The translations under genes were made by a program, and so were the position numbers. DNA of 47,051 nucleotides from FEN-1297 sp964498065 (GTDB taxonomy: Bacteria > Bacteroidota > Ignavibacteria > Ignavibacteriales > Ignavibacteriaceae): NCBI GenBank assembly GCA_964498065.1, contig CAZCFZ010000027.1, positions 1 to 47,051 on the forward strand, in the 5' to 3' direction. Shown piece by piece: positions 26,883 through 35,012 of the stretch; the stretch's first letter is position 1, and each line of letters starts with the position of its first letter. The notes under the pieces were generated by a model. That model had not been told where the DNA came from. It worked only from the letters and a program-made list of their open reading frames with translations, and made no database searches.

Positions 26883-27530
26883 ATGACATTAGATATATAT
26901 AAATTAGACGGCAAGGAATCAGGCGAAAAATTAGATCTCGCCGACGATATATTTGGAATTGAGCCGAATGATCATGCAATATACTTATCAGTAAAAGCAT
27001 ATTTGGCAAACCAGAGGCAAGGTACTCATAAAGCTAAAGAGAGAGGCGAAGTAAGAGGCGGAGGTAAAAAACCTTGGAAGCAAAAAGGCAGAGGCGGTGC
27101 CAGAGCAGGTACATCCCGTTCCCCGTTATGGATTGGCGGCGGAACAATATTCGGACCGCGCCCAAGAGATTATCGTCAGGAATTACCCAAGAAAGTAAAA
27201 AAACTTGCAAGAAAATCGGCCCTTAGCCATAAGGTAAAAGACGAACAGATTATCATAGTTGAGGATTTTACTTTTGAAAAACCAAAAACTAAGGATTTCT
27301 TAAACTTTCTCAATGCATTTAAAATTAACGGGAAGAAAGTTTTGCTGTTAACAGATAAAAAAGCAGAAACAGTATATAAATCGGGAAGAAATATTCCTAA
27401 AATAAAAGTATTGGAAGCATATAAAGCATCAACATATGATATATTAAACAATCAAGTTTTAGTTCTGCAAAAAAGTGCTGTTGATGTTATTAGTAATTCA
27501 TTTAAGAGTAAAGAAGAGGCGGTGAATTAA
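26883..27530 (+). CDS. rplD: 50S ribosomal protein L4
   Basis: 215 residues. The tunnel-lining loop is seen as GGGKKPWKQKGRGGARAGTS, followed by PLWIGGGTIFGPRPRDY. In E. coli L4 also represses the S10 operon; no S10-leader structure was recognised here. Two bases separate its stop from rplW. Confidence 0.98.
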   Translation: MTLDIYKLDGKESGEKLDLADDIFGIEPNDHAIYLSVKAYLANQRQGTHKAKERGEVRGGGKKPWKQKGRGGARAGTSRSPLWIGGGTIFGPRPRDYRQELPKKVKKLARKSALSHKVKDEQIIIVEDFTFEKPKTKDFLNFLNAFKINGKKVLLLTDKKAETVYKSGRNIPKIKVLEAYKASTYDILNNQVLVLQKSAVDVISNSFKSKEEAVN

Positions 27531-27532
27531 TT

Positions 27533-27826
27533 ATGCATAGTGTTTTAATTAGCCCGTTGATTACGGAAAAAATGACTAATTTAACCGCAGATAAAGGTAA
27601 ATACGGATTTCTTGTAAATCCAAATGCAAATAAAATTGAAATCGCAAAAGCTATAGAGAAAAAATTTAGCGTTCATGTAGTAAGTGTAAGAACAATTAAT
27701 CATCCGGGAAAAATCAAAACTCAATTTAGAAAAAACGGAAGATTTTCTGGTAAAACACCGAAGTTTAAGAAAGCGATTATTACTTTGCAAAAAGATGAAA
27801 CAATAGAAATTTTTGAACAAGTCTAG
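27533..27826 (+). CDS. rplW: 50S ribosomal protein L23
   Basis: 97 residues, with ISPLITEKM at the start and the KFSVHVVSVRTINHPGK strand typical of L23. Located at the tunnel exit, the docking site for trigger factor and SRP. RBS in the end of rplD (GAGGCGGTGA). Confidence 0.97.
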   Translation: MHSVLISPLITEKMTNLTADKGKYGFLVNPNANKIEIAKAIEKKFSVHVVSVRTINHPGKIKTQFRKNGRFSGKTPKFKKAIITLQKDETIEIFEQV

Positions 27827-27848
27827 TGATTGAGGACAGGATAATTAA

Positions 27849-28676
27849 ATGGCAATCAATAAATTAAAACCAATGACGCCGGGTACACGGTTTATGTCGG
27901 TTTCTTCTTATGAGGAAATTACTAAAACCAAACCGGAAAAATCTTTAACTGTTTCTTTAAATAAATCCGGCGGAAGAAATAACCATGGAAGAGTTACGGC
28001 GCGGCATATAGGCGGCGGTCATAAAAGGAAATATAGAGTTATTGATTTTAAAAGAAATAAATTCGGAATTCCTGCTAAAGTTTATTCAATAGAGTATGAT
28101 CCAAACCGTTCTTCAAGAATTGCCCTTTTACATTATGCAGATGGTTCAAAAAGTTATATTATTGCCCCAAACGGATTAAAAGTCGGTGATAAAATTCAAT
28201 CGGGCCCGGGAAGTGATATTAATATCGGAAATGCTCTTCCTTTAAAAGAAATGCCTTTGGGAAGTTTTGTACATAATGTTGAATTAAAACCCGGTAAAGG
28301 CGGTCAGCTTGGAAGAAGTGCGGGTTCAGCTTTGCAGGTATTGGCTAAAGAAGGTGATTATGCCCAATTAAAAATGCCGTCCGGTGAAGTTAGAATGGTA
28401 AGGCTTAACTGTTTGGCTACATATGGTGTCGTTGGAAACTCAGAACAGGAAAATATAAGTTTAGGTAAAGCAGGAAGAACACGTTGGTTAGGGAAAAGAC
28501 CTCATGTGCGGGGTGTAGCTATGAATCCGGTCGATCATCCGATGGGCGGAGGTGAAGGTAAAACCTCCGGTGGAGGTCACCCGGTTTCTCCCTGGGGCCA
28601 AAAGGCTAAAGGTTTGAAAACCAGAAAACATAAAAATGTATCAAATAAATTAATTATTAAGAGACGGACTAAGTAG
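27849..28676 (+). CDS. rplB: 50S ribosomal protein L2
   Basis: 275 residues. Key segments: GGRNNHGRVTARHIGGGHKR, the OB-fold and SH3-like core, and the C-terminal PHVRGVAMNPVDHPMGGGEG with the histidine near the peptidyl transferase centre. Needed for subunit association and 50S activity. Confidence 0.99.
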   Translation: MAINKLKPMTPGTRFMSVSSYEEITKTKPEKSLTVSLNKSGGRNNHGRVTARHIGGGHKRKYRVIDFKRNKFGIPAKVYSIEYDPNRSSRIALLHYADGSKSYIIAPNGLKVGDKIQSGPGSDINIGNALPLKEMPLGSFVHNVELKPGKGGQLGRSAGSALQVLAKEGDYAQLKMPSGEVRMVRLNCLATYGVVGNSEQENISLGKAGRTRWLGKRPHVRGVAMNPVDHPMGGGEGKTSGGGHPVSPWGQKAKGLKTRKHKNVSNKLIIKRRTK

Positions 28677-28685
28677 AGAGTAAAT

Positions 28686-28973
28686 ATGCCAAGATCTGTT
28701 AAAAAAGGACCTTTTGTTGATTATAAATTAGCTGAAAAAATTAATCAATTAAACAGCAGCAATCAGAAAAAAATAATTAAAACTTGGTCTAGAGCTTCTA
28801 CAATTACACCTGATTTTGTCGGTCATACTATAGCAGTGCATAACGGTAATAAGATGATACCTGTTTATATTACCGAAAATATGGTTGGCCACAAGCTCGG
28901 AGAATTTGCTCCTACGAGAATTTTTAGAGGACATCCGGGAACAAAAGCAGAAAAGGCCTCTAAGGCGCAGTAG
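28686..28973 (+). CDS. rpsS: 30S ribosomal protein S19
   Basis: 95 residues, MPRSVKKGPFVD start and the conserved GHTIAVHNG and GHKLGEFAPTR segments. In the 30S head near the A-site finger. Nine bases after rplB. Confidence 0.98.
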   Translation: MPRSVKKGPFVDYKLAEKINQLNSSNQKKIIKTWSRASTITPDFVGHTIAVHNGNKMIPVYITENMVGHKLGEFAPTRIFRGHPGTKAEKASKAQ

Positions 28974-29007
28974 AAAGTTAATTCTAATATAAGGATTTTA
29001 AGATAAA

Positions 29008-29352
29008 ATGGAAGCAAAAGCAGTACATAAATATATCGGTTCATCACCAAGAAAGATGCGTTTGGTAGTTGATTTGATTCGTGGTGTATCGGTTGATAAA
29101 GCTTTGGAATTTTTGCATTTCAATCCAAAACATGCATCCAAAGATGCCGAAAAGGTTTTAAGATCTGCAGTAGCTAATTTAATGAATAAAGATGAAGCTA
29201 CAAGAATCGAACCCGAAGAGTTGTTTGTTAAAGAAGCTTTTGTTAATCAAGGACCGACATTAAAAAGAATTTCCCCTGCTCCTATGGGCCGGGCGTATAG
29301 AATTAGAAAAAGATCTTGTCATGTAACAATTGTGGTAGCAACAAAGGCATAA
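29008..29352 (+). CDS. rplV: 50S ribosomal protein L22
   Basis: 114 residues. Start region AVHKYIGSSPRKMRLVVDLIRG and the tunnel hairpin with RISPAPMGRAYRIRKR. Lines the exit tunnel next to L4. RBS AAGGA precedes the ATG. Confidence 0.98.
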   Translation: MEAKAVHKYIGSSPRKMRLVVDLIRGVSVDKALEFLHFNPKHASKDAEKVLRSAVANLMNKDEATRIEPEELFVKEAFVNQGPTLKRISPAPMGRAYRIRKRSCHVTIVVATKA

Positions 29353-29371
29353 ATTTTAGGAGGTATTTTTT

Positions 29372-30013
29372 TTGGGACAGAAAACTAACCCAATAGGTTT
29401 TAGAACAGGAATTATTAGAGGATGGGACTCTAATTGGTATGAAAATAAAAGTTATTCCGTTAAGCTTAAAGAAGATGATAAGCTGCGATCTTATATAAGG
29501 AATCGTTTGAAGAAAGCCGGTATATCCAGAATTGTTATTGACAGGACTTCAAAGAATGTGATACTTACAATACATACTTCCAGACCCGGAGTTGTAATTG
29601 GGAAAAGCGGTAAAGAAATTACTCAGCTCGAACAAGAGTTAAAGCAAGTTACCGACAAAGAAGTAAAGGTTCAGATTTCCGAAATTAAAAGACCAGAATT
29701 GGATGCATATTTGGTTGCTGAAAATATTGCGAGCCAAATTTCAGGCAGAGTTTCATTTAGAAGAGCAATGAAAATGTCTATCACCGCAGCTATGCGAATG
29801 GGTGCTGAGGGTGTGAGAATTATGTGTTCGGGCAGATTAGGCGGTGCTGAAATGGCCAGAACAGAACAATACAAAGAAGGACGTATTCCTCTGCATACAA
29901 TTAGAGCAGATATTGATTATGCAAACGGTAGGGCAGAAACCATTTATGGTTCCATCGGTATCAAAGTATGGATTTGCCGTGGTGAAATATTAGGAAAAAG
30001 AGTTACTGAATAA
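29372..30013 (+). CDS. rpsC: 30S ribosomal protein S3
   Basis: 213 residues; TTG start supported by AGGAGG at 29358-29363. Begins with GQKTNPIGFR; KH domain GXXG as VIGKSGKEI; C-terminal domain RLGGAEMARTEQYKEGRIPLHT. Part of the mRNA entry channel. Confidence 0.98.
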   Translation: MGQKTNPIGFRTGIIRGWDSNWYENKSYSVKLKEDDKLRSYIRNRLKKAGISRIVIDRTSKNVILTIHTSRPGVVIGKSGKEITQLEQELKQVTDKEVKVQISEIKRPELDAYLVAENIASQISGRVSFRRAMKMSITAAMRMGAEGVRIMCSGRLGGAEMARTEQYKEGRIPLHTIRADIDYANGRAETIYGSIGIKVWICRGEILGKRVTE

Positions 30014-30033
30014 ATACTTGGGAGTTCTTTATT

Positions 30034-30450
30034 ATGTTAATGCCTAAAAGAGTTAAATTTAGAAAAGCGCAGCGCGGAAGAATGGCGGGAAAAGCCAAAC
30101 GCGGCAGTTCTATTGCTTTCGGAGATTTTGGCTTGAAAGCTTTGGAGCCGCATTGGATCACCAGCCGTCAAATTGAGGCATGCCGTGTTGCTCTTTCTAG
30201 AAAAATGAAAAGAGATGGAAAGGTTTGGATTAGGATTTTTCCGGACAAGCCCGTATCGAAAAAGCCGCTTGAAACAAGAATGGGTAAAGGTAAAGGAGCT
30301 CCGGAATTTTGGGTGGCTGTTGTTAAGCCGGGTAGAGTGCTTTTTGAGGTTGCAGGTGTATCTAGAGAATTAGCACATGAGGCACTAAAGACATGTTCAT
30401 ATAAATTACCTATAAAAACAAAAGTAGTGGCAAGACCGGATTTCGAATAA
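30034..30450 (+). CDS. rplP: 50S ribosomal protein L16
   Basis: 138 residues beginning MLMPKRVKFRKAQRGR, with KMGKGKGAPE-like segment (ETRMGKGKGAPEFW). Sits near the A-site tRNA elbow. The conserved loop Arg/Met targeted by the hydroxylase RoxA in some bacteria lies in this segment. Confidence 0.98.
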   Translation: MLMPKRVKFRKAQRGRMAGKAKRGSSIAFGDFGLKALEPHWITSRQIEACRVALSRKMKRDGKVWIRIFPDKPVSKKPLETRMGKGKGAPEFWVAVVKPGRVLFEVAGVSRELAHEALKTCSYKLPIKTKVVARPDFE

Positions 30451-30468
30451 TAATTAGGGTTTGATTAA

Positions 30469-30705
30469 ATGAAGATACATGAAGTAAGGGAACTGAAAGA
30501 CGACGAGTTGATTAAGCAAATCGCCGAAGAAGAAAAAAATCTTCTTGATTTGCGATTTACACACCAGCTTAAGCAATTAACCAATACAGGTAAGTTGAGA
30601 ATCGTTAAGAAAGATTTAGCCAGATTAAAAACTGTTCTTAAAGAAAGGAATCTAATGAAAGAAGCATCGGCCGGTAAAGATAAAAAAGAAGGAGTTAATT
30701 CTTAA
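30469..30705 (+). CDS. rpmC: 50S ribosomal protein L29
   Basis: 78 residues, two-helix protein with EVRELKDDELIKQI and the TGKLRIVKKDLARLKTVL helix. Slightly longer than E. coli L29 (63) through a Lys-rich tail. Contacts the tunnel exit. Its last codons carry the GGAG for rpsQ. Confidence 0.96.
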   Translation: MKIHEVRELKDDELIKQIAEEEKNLLDLRFTHQLKQLTNTGKLRIVKKDLARLKTVLKERNLMKEASAGKDKKEGVNS

Positions 30706-30707
30706 AT

Positions 30708-30965
30708 ATGGAACAGCGTGCATTAAGAAAAACCAGAGTTGGTGTAGTCGTAAGTAATAAAATGCAGAAAACAATAACAGTTGCAATTGAAAGAAGAGTT
30801 CCGCATCCTATTTATAAAAAATATTTTAAGAAAACTACCAAACTAATGGCTCATGATGAAAAGAATGAATGCCATATTGGTGACAGAGTAAAAATAATGG
30901 AAACGCGTCCTTTGAGTTCTAAAAAGAGATGGCGTTTGGTTGAAATAGTGGAAAAAGCCAAGTAG
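30708..30965 (+). CDS. rpsQ: 30S ribosomal protein S17
   Basis: 85 residues, OB fold; VGVVVSNKMQKTITV near the start and the RVKIMETRPLSSKKRW signature. Early 16S rRNA 5'-domain binder. Two bases after rpmC. Confidence 0.97.
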   Translation: MEQRALRKTRVGVVVSNKMQKTITVAIERRVPHPIYKKYFKKTTKLMAHDEKNECHIGDRVKIMETRPLSSKKRWRLVEIVEKAK

Positions 30966-30987
30966 TTAAAGCAAGGAGTATAGTTAA

Positions 30988-31356
30988 ATGATTCAAGAAG
31001 AAACGAATTTAGTAGTTGCCGATAACTCTGGCGCAAAAAAAGTCAGATGTATACGGGTACTTGGCGGAAGCGGAAGAAAGTATGCTAGTGTTGGCGATTT
31101 AATAGTTGTCACTGTTAAAGCCGCCATTCCAAATGGAACTGTAAAGAAAGGTGAAGTATCAAGAGCGGTTATAGTTAGAACAAAAAAAGAAGTTAGAAGA
31201 AAAGACGGTTCATATATTAGGTTTGACGAAAATGCTGCAGTACTTATTAATAATCAAAATGAACCGAAAGGCACCCGTATTTTTGGACCCGTTGCAAGAG
31301 AGTTGAGAGAAAAACAATTTATGAAAATAGTTTCTCTAGCACCTGAAGTTTTATAA
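30988..31356 (+). CDS. rplN: 50S ribosomal protein L14
   Basis: 122 residues. IQEETNLVVADNSGAKKVRC start and the conserved GTRIFGPVARELR near the C-terminus. At the subunit interface, docking site of the silencing factor RsfS. RBS AAGGAG precedes the ATG. Confidence 0.98.
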   Translation: MIQEETNLVVADNSGAKKVRCIRVLGGSGRKYASVGDLIVVTVKAAIPNGTVKKGEVSRAVIVRTKKEVRRKDGSYIRFDENAAVLINNQNEPKGTRIFGPVARELREKQFMKIVSLAPEVL

Positions 31357-31371
31357 AGTTTTGGAAGTAAA

Positions 31372-31695
31372 ATGAAAATTCATAAAAACGATAATGTAAT
31401 GATAATTGCCGGTAACGACCGCGGAAAGTCCGGAAAAATATTGAAGGTTTTCCCGAAAAAATCCAGAATAATAGTTGAAGGCATCAATTTAAGACAAAGA
31501 CACTCAAAGCCTACTCAGAAAAATCCGCAGGGCGGAATAATTGAGAAGGAGGCTCCTATTGATATTTCAAATGTTATGCTTATTGATCCGAACAATAACG
31601 AGCCGTCAAGATTAGGTTCACAAATAATTTTGGATGAAAAAACCGGCAAAAAGAAAAGAGTTCGCGTAAGCAGAACAAGCGGAGAAATGATTTAA
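31372..31695 (+). CDS. rplX: 50S ribosomal protein L24
   Basis: 107 residues with the KOW motif at the N-terminus (NDNVMIIAGNDRGKSGKILKV) and the RHSKPTQKNPQGGI loop. One of the two initiators of 50S assembly. 15 bases after rplN. Confidence 0.97.
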   Translation: MKIHKNDNVMIIAGNDRGKSGKILKVFPKKSRIIVEGINLRQRHSKPTQKNPQGGIIEKEAPIDISNVMLIDPNNNEPSRLGSQIILDEKTGKKKRVRVSRTSGEMI

Positions 31696-31730
31696 TAACA
31701 AAATTATTATACTCAAGGTTTAATTGAATA

Positions 31731-32384
31731 ATGGCAGAGAAGAAAACAAAAAAAGAAAGTTCGGAAAAGCAGGCTAAAAGTACAAAGAAAGAAACCAAAG
31801 CTGTTCCTGAAAAAGAAATTAAAATAAAAACTCGTCTGGCTGATATATATAAAAGTGATATAGTTCCCGGACTTAAAAAGAAATTCGGTTATAAAAGCGT
31901 GATGGAAGTTCCTAAACTTTACAAAATAGTTGTTAATATGGGTGTCGGAGCCGCCGTGGCAGATCAGAAAATTTTAGAAGAAGCTGTAAAGGAATTGGAA
32001 ACTATAACCGGACAAAAAGCCAGCATTAGAAAAGCTAAGAAAGCTATTTCCAATTTTAAGCTTAGAGAAGGTGTTAATATTGGGGCTAAAGTTACACTTA
32101 GAAGAGAACGAATGTTTGAATTTATGGATAGACTTTTAAACATTGCCCTTCCGCGTGTAAGAGATTTTAGAGGACTTTCCGACAAATCATTTGACGGGAG
32201 AGGAAATTATACTTTGGGAATAAAAGAACAAATTATTTTCCCTGAAATTAATGTTGACAAAATAACAAGAGTTCTCGGTATGGATGTTACTTTTGTTACC
32301 ACTGCGAAAACCGATAATGAAGCTTATGAACTATTGCAGTCATTCGGCTTTCCGTTTAGAAAAAAAGAGATTAAAACAGCGTAA
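31731..32384 (+). CDS. rplE: 50S ribosomal protein L5, with Lys/Glu-rich N-terminal extension
   Basis: The L5 body starts around residue 35 (TRLADIYKSDIVPGLKKKFG) and is complete, with VNMGVG and the 5S-binding region. About 33 residues precede it, rich in Lys, Glu, Ser and Thr; with them the protein has 217 residues against about 180 usual. There is no in-frame ATG, GTG or TTG between the first codon and the L5 body, so the extension is likely real. The RBS (AAGG, 31714-31717) is weak. Confidence 0.95.
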   Translation: MAEKKTKKESSEKQAKSTKKETKAVPEKEIKIKTRLADIYKSDIVPGLKKKFGYKSVMEVPKLYKIVVNMGVGAAVADQKILEEAVKELETITGQKASIRKAKKAISNFKLREGVNIGAKVTLRRERMFEFMDRLLNIALPRVRDFRGLSDKSFDGRGNYTLGIKEQIIFPEINVDKITRVLGMDVTFVTTAKTDNEAYELLQSFGFPFRKKEIKTA

Positions 32385-32396
32385 ATAGGAGATTTA

Positions 32397-32666
32397 ATGG
32401 CTAGAAAAAGTTTAATAGCTAGGGAAGAAAAAAGGCTGAAGCTTGTTAATAAGTATGCAAAGCTTAGAAAAGAGTTGAAAGAGAAAGGTGATTATGATGC
32501 ACTTCAGAAATTACCTAAAAATTCTTCTCCGGTTAGACTGCATAATAGATGTATGTTTACAGGAAGAGCACGAAGTTATTATCGCAAGTTTGGAGTTTCA
32601 CGTCTTGTATTAAGAGAGATGGCATTAAAAGGTGAAATTCCCGGATTAAAAAAGTCAAGTTGGTAA
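32397..32666 (+). CDS. rpsN: 30S ribosomal protein S14 (long, zinc-free type)
   Basis: 89 residues with the C-terminal RCMFTGRARSYYRKFGVSR and end GLKKSSW. There is only one Cys, so it lacks the zinc ribbon of the 61-residue form. RBS TAGGAGA. Twelve bases after rplE. Confidence 0.97.
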   Translation: MARKSLIAREEKRLKLVNKYAKLRKELKEKGDYDALQKLPKNSSPVRLHNRCMFTGRARSYYRKFGVSRLVLREMALKGEIPGLKKSSW

Positions 32667-32678
32667 AGGAGATTATTT

Positions 32679-33074
32679 ATGCCTGTTACGGATCCGATTT
32701 CAGATTTTTTAACAAGAATTAGAAATGCTTCAAAAGCAAAAAAAATAAGAGTTGATATCCCGTCTTCAAATATGAAGAAGGGTATGGCGGATATTCTTAA
32801 GAAACAAAATTTTATTGAAGATTATACGGTAGTTGAAGATAATAAACAAAACATCTTAAGAATTCAGCTTAAATACAAAAATGGTATATCTGCAATCAGC
32901 GGGTTAAAAAGAATAAGTACTCCCGGATTGCGTCGTTATAAAAACTCGAATGAACTGCCGAAAGTTTTAAACGGACTTGGAATAGCTATTATCTCTACAC
33001 CTAAAGGTTTATTAACCGATAAAGAGGCAAAAAGAGAAGCGGTTGGCGGTGAAGTAGTTTGTTATATCTGGTAA
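32679..33074 (+). CDS. rpsH: 30S ribosomal protein S8
   Basis: 131 residues: DPISDFLTRIRNA start, central KRISTPGLRRY, and C-terminal STPKGLLTDKEAKREAVGGE signature. Binds 16S helix 21; in E. coli represses the spc operon through the L5 region. Confidence 0.98.
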   Translation: MPVTDPISDFLTRIRNASKAKKIRVDIPSSNMKKGMADILKKQNFIEDYTVVEDNKQNILRIQLKYKNGISAISGLKRISTPGLRRYKNSNELPKVLNGLGIAIISTPKGLLTDKEAKREAVGGEVVCYIW

Positions 33075-33095
33075 TTTTTTTAATGGAGTTTTAAA

Positions 33096-33635
33096 TTGTC
33101 ACGAATTGGTAAAAAACCTGTTGTAATTCCTAAGGGTGTAACTGTTACACAAAATGGTCAGCATTTAAAAGTAAAGGGACCTAAAGGTGAACTGGAAAGT
33201 ATAATACATAAAAATATTGCAGTTGAAATAAAGGATAATGAAATAACCGTAAAACGACCCAACGATGCAAAAGAAAACAAAGCTCTGCATGGTTTATCAA
33301 GAGCGCTGATTCAAAATATGATTGAGGGTGTAACTAATGCTTATCAGAAAACCCTGGATATAGTCGGTGTCGGTTATCGTGCCGAATTGAAAGGTAAAAA
33401 TCTTCTACTGAATATCGGGTATTCTCATCCAATTTATTTTATACCCCCTGAGGGAATAACCTTGCAGACACCGGTACAAACTCAAATAGTTGTATCCGGA
33501 ATTGATAAACAATTAGTAGGTATGGTTGCTTCAAAAATAAGATCTATTAGAAAACCTGAACCGTATAAAGGTAAAGGCATTAAATATTCGGACGAACAAA
33601 TAAAGAGAAAAGCCGGTAAGACAGCTGGTAAGTAA
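33096..33635 (+). CDS. rplF: 50S ribosomal protein L6
   Basis: 179 residues; TTG start with GGAG at 33085-33088. SRIGKKPVVIPKGV start and C-terminal PEPYKGKGIKYSDEQIKRK. Two repeated RNA-binding domains near the sarcin-ricin loop. Confidence 0.98.
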   Translation: MSRIGKKPVVIPKGVTVTQNGQHLKVKGPKGELESIIHKNIAVEIKDNEITVKRPNDAKENKALHGLSRALIQNMIEGVTNAYQKTLDIVGVGYRAELKGKNLLLNIGYSHPIYFIPPEGITLQTPVQTQIVVSGIDKQLVGMVASKIRSIRKPEPYKGKGIKYSDEQIKRKAGKTAGK

Positions 33636-33656
33636 TATTAGGGAGTTAATTTTAAG

Positions 33657-34022
33657 ATGATTAAGAGAAACGCAAATTCAAGACTAAGATCTAAAACTAA
33701 GATTAGAAAATATATTTCAGGGACTCCTGAAAAACCTCGGTTATCGGTTTTCAGAAGTTTAAACAATGTTTATGCACAGATAATTGATGATACAACCGGT
33801 ACTACTCTTGCTTCTGCTTCGTCTCTTTCAAAAGAATTAGCTGACGATATTAAAAAAGCCAAAGGCAAGGTTGCAAAAAGTAAAGTTGTTGGTAATTTAG
33901 TAGCCAAAAAAGCATTAGAAAAAAATATTACAACTGTGGTATTTGACAGAAACGGCTTTAGATATCATGGGCGTATTCAAGCAATGGCCGATGGTGCGCG
34001 TGAGGGAGGTTTGAAATTCTAA
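33657..34022 (+). CDS. rplR: 50S ribosomal protein L18
   Basis: 121 residues: RLSVFRSLNNVYAQIIDD and FDRNGFRYHGRIQAMADGAREGG, ending at KF. Binds 5S rRNA with L5. Normally followed at once by rpsE; here 273 bases intervene (repeat plus tRNA-Gln). Confidence 0.98.
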   Translation: MIKRNANSRLRSKTKIRKYISGTPEKPRLSVFRSLNNVYAQIIDDTTGTTLASASSLSKELADDIKKAKGKVAKSKVVGNLVAKKALEKNITTVVFDRNGFRYHGRIQAMADGAREGGLKF

Positions 34023-34025
34023 TTG

Positions 34026-34128
34026 ACAATTAACAATTGGTAATTTAAAATTTAACAATGAAAAAATTTTTTGATAGATTAAATATTGTAAAGCGTTCTT
34101 TAATTATTCATTATGAATTGTTAATTGT
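34026..34128. repeat. AT-rich palindromic repeat between rplR and tRNA-Gln
   Basis: ACAATTAACAATT (34026-34038) and AATTGTTAATTGT (34116-34128) are perfect 13-bp inverted repeats, with weaker complementarity further inside. The ends resemble the short ATTGTTAATTGT-type palindromes seen scattered in many AT-rich genomes. No open frame is present. It begins 4 bases after the rplR stop and ends 6 bases before the tRNA. Confidence 0.6.
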
Positions 34129-34134
34129 TTCTCT

Positions 34135-34208
34135 TGCCGGGTCGTCTAATGGCAGGACTACGCCCTTTGGAGGCGTCTGTAGAGGTTCGAATCCTCTCCC
34201 GGCAGCCA
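34135..34208 (+). tRNA. tRNA-Gln (anticodon UUG), inside the spc operon, CCA encoded
   Basis: Acceptor TGCCGGG (34135-34141) pairs fully with CCCGGCA (34198-34204), discriminator G34205, then an encoded CCA (34206-34208). Anticodon loop CTTTGGA gives UUG. T arm GTTCGAATC. It lies between rplR and rpsE in the coding direction, so it must either be cut out of the ribosomal protein mRNA or have its own promoter. The other four tRNAs in the window lack an encoded CCA. Confidence 0.95.
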
Positions 34209-34295
34209 ATTAATTGCCGGAAAATTGAAAAGTTTTTTATTGATAAATTGTTAAAGAATAATAGAAACTAAATAAATTAGTATTTGGAGAATCCT

Positions 34296-34802
34296 TTGAA
34301 AAATGTAAAATCTGGTGAAGTAGAAGATTTAAAAGAAAAAGTTGTTCATATAAACCGTGTTGCTAAAGTTGTAAAAGGCGGTCGCCGTTTCAGCTTTAAT
34401 GCTATTGTTGTAGTTGGGAATGGACGGGGAGTTGTTGGTGTTGGGCTGGGAAAAGCTAATGAAGTAACCGATGCAATTTCAAAAGGTATTGACGACGCAA
34501 AAAAGAGTCTTGTAAATGTTTCAGTAATTAAAGGAACAATTGCTCACCAAATTATTGGAAAATTCGGTGCTGGCCGTGTGCTGCTGAAACCTGCTTCTCC
34601 GGGTACCGGTTTAATTGCCGGCGGCGGAGTTCGTGCAGTACTTGAAGCTGCCGGTATTCAGGATATACTTACAAAGTCTTTAGGTTCCAGCAATCCACAT
34701 AATCAGGTAAAGGCAACACTTAACGGACTATTAAGTATTACCGATGCCAGAAAAATGGCAAATAAAAGAGGAATGACAGTTACCGAACTATTTAATGCTT
34801 AA
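34296..34802 (+). CDS. rpsE: 30S ribosomal protein S5
   Basis: The frame is open from a TTG at 34284, but GGAGA at 34286-34290 overlaps that start and fits a TTG at 34296 (spacing 6), giving 168 residues. Contains VVKGGRRFSFNAIVVVGNGRG and the C-terminal KSLGSSNPHNQVKAT, typical S5. Helps decoding fidelity and the mRNA entry site. First gene after the tRNA-Gln insertion. Confidence 0.96.
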   Translation: MKNVKSGEVEDLKEKVVHINRVAKVVKGGRRFSFNAIVVVGNGRGVVGVGLGKANEVTDAISKGIDDAKKSLVNVSVIKGTIAHQIIGKFGAGRVLLKPASPGTGLIAGGGVRAVLEAAGIQDILTKSLGSSNPHNQVKATLNGLLSITDARKMANKRGMTVTELFNA

Positions 34803-34814
34803 TTGAGGAAATTT

Positions 34815-35000
34815 ATGGCAAAATTAAAAGTGACGCAAACGAGAAGTATTATTGATAGACCTAAAGATCAGAAAAAGACAATTGAAGCATTAGGGCTAGG
34901 TAAACCAAATTGGGAGAAAATACATAACGATACTCCTCAAATTAGAGGAATGATTAAAAAAGTTTCTCATTTGGTTAAAGTGGAAGAAATTAAGAAGTAA
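34815..35000 (+). CDS. rpmD: 50S ribosomal protein L30
   Basis: 61 residues from the ATG at 34815 (GAGGAA at 34805-34810); the frame extends to a less likely TTG at 34803. LKVTQTRSIIDRPKDQKKTIEALGLGK is the usual L30 core, and GMIKKVSHLVKVEE the end. Between rpsE and rplO as expected. Confidence 0.95.
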   Translation: MAKLKVTQTRSIIDRPKDQKKTIEALGLGKPNWEKIHNDTPQIRGMIKKVSHLVKVEEIKK

Positions 35001-35012
35001 TAAGGTTTAATA

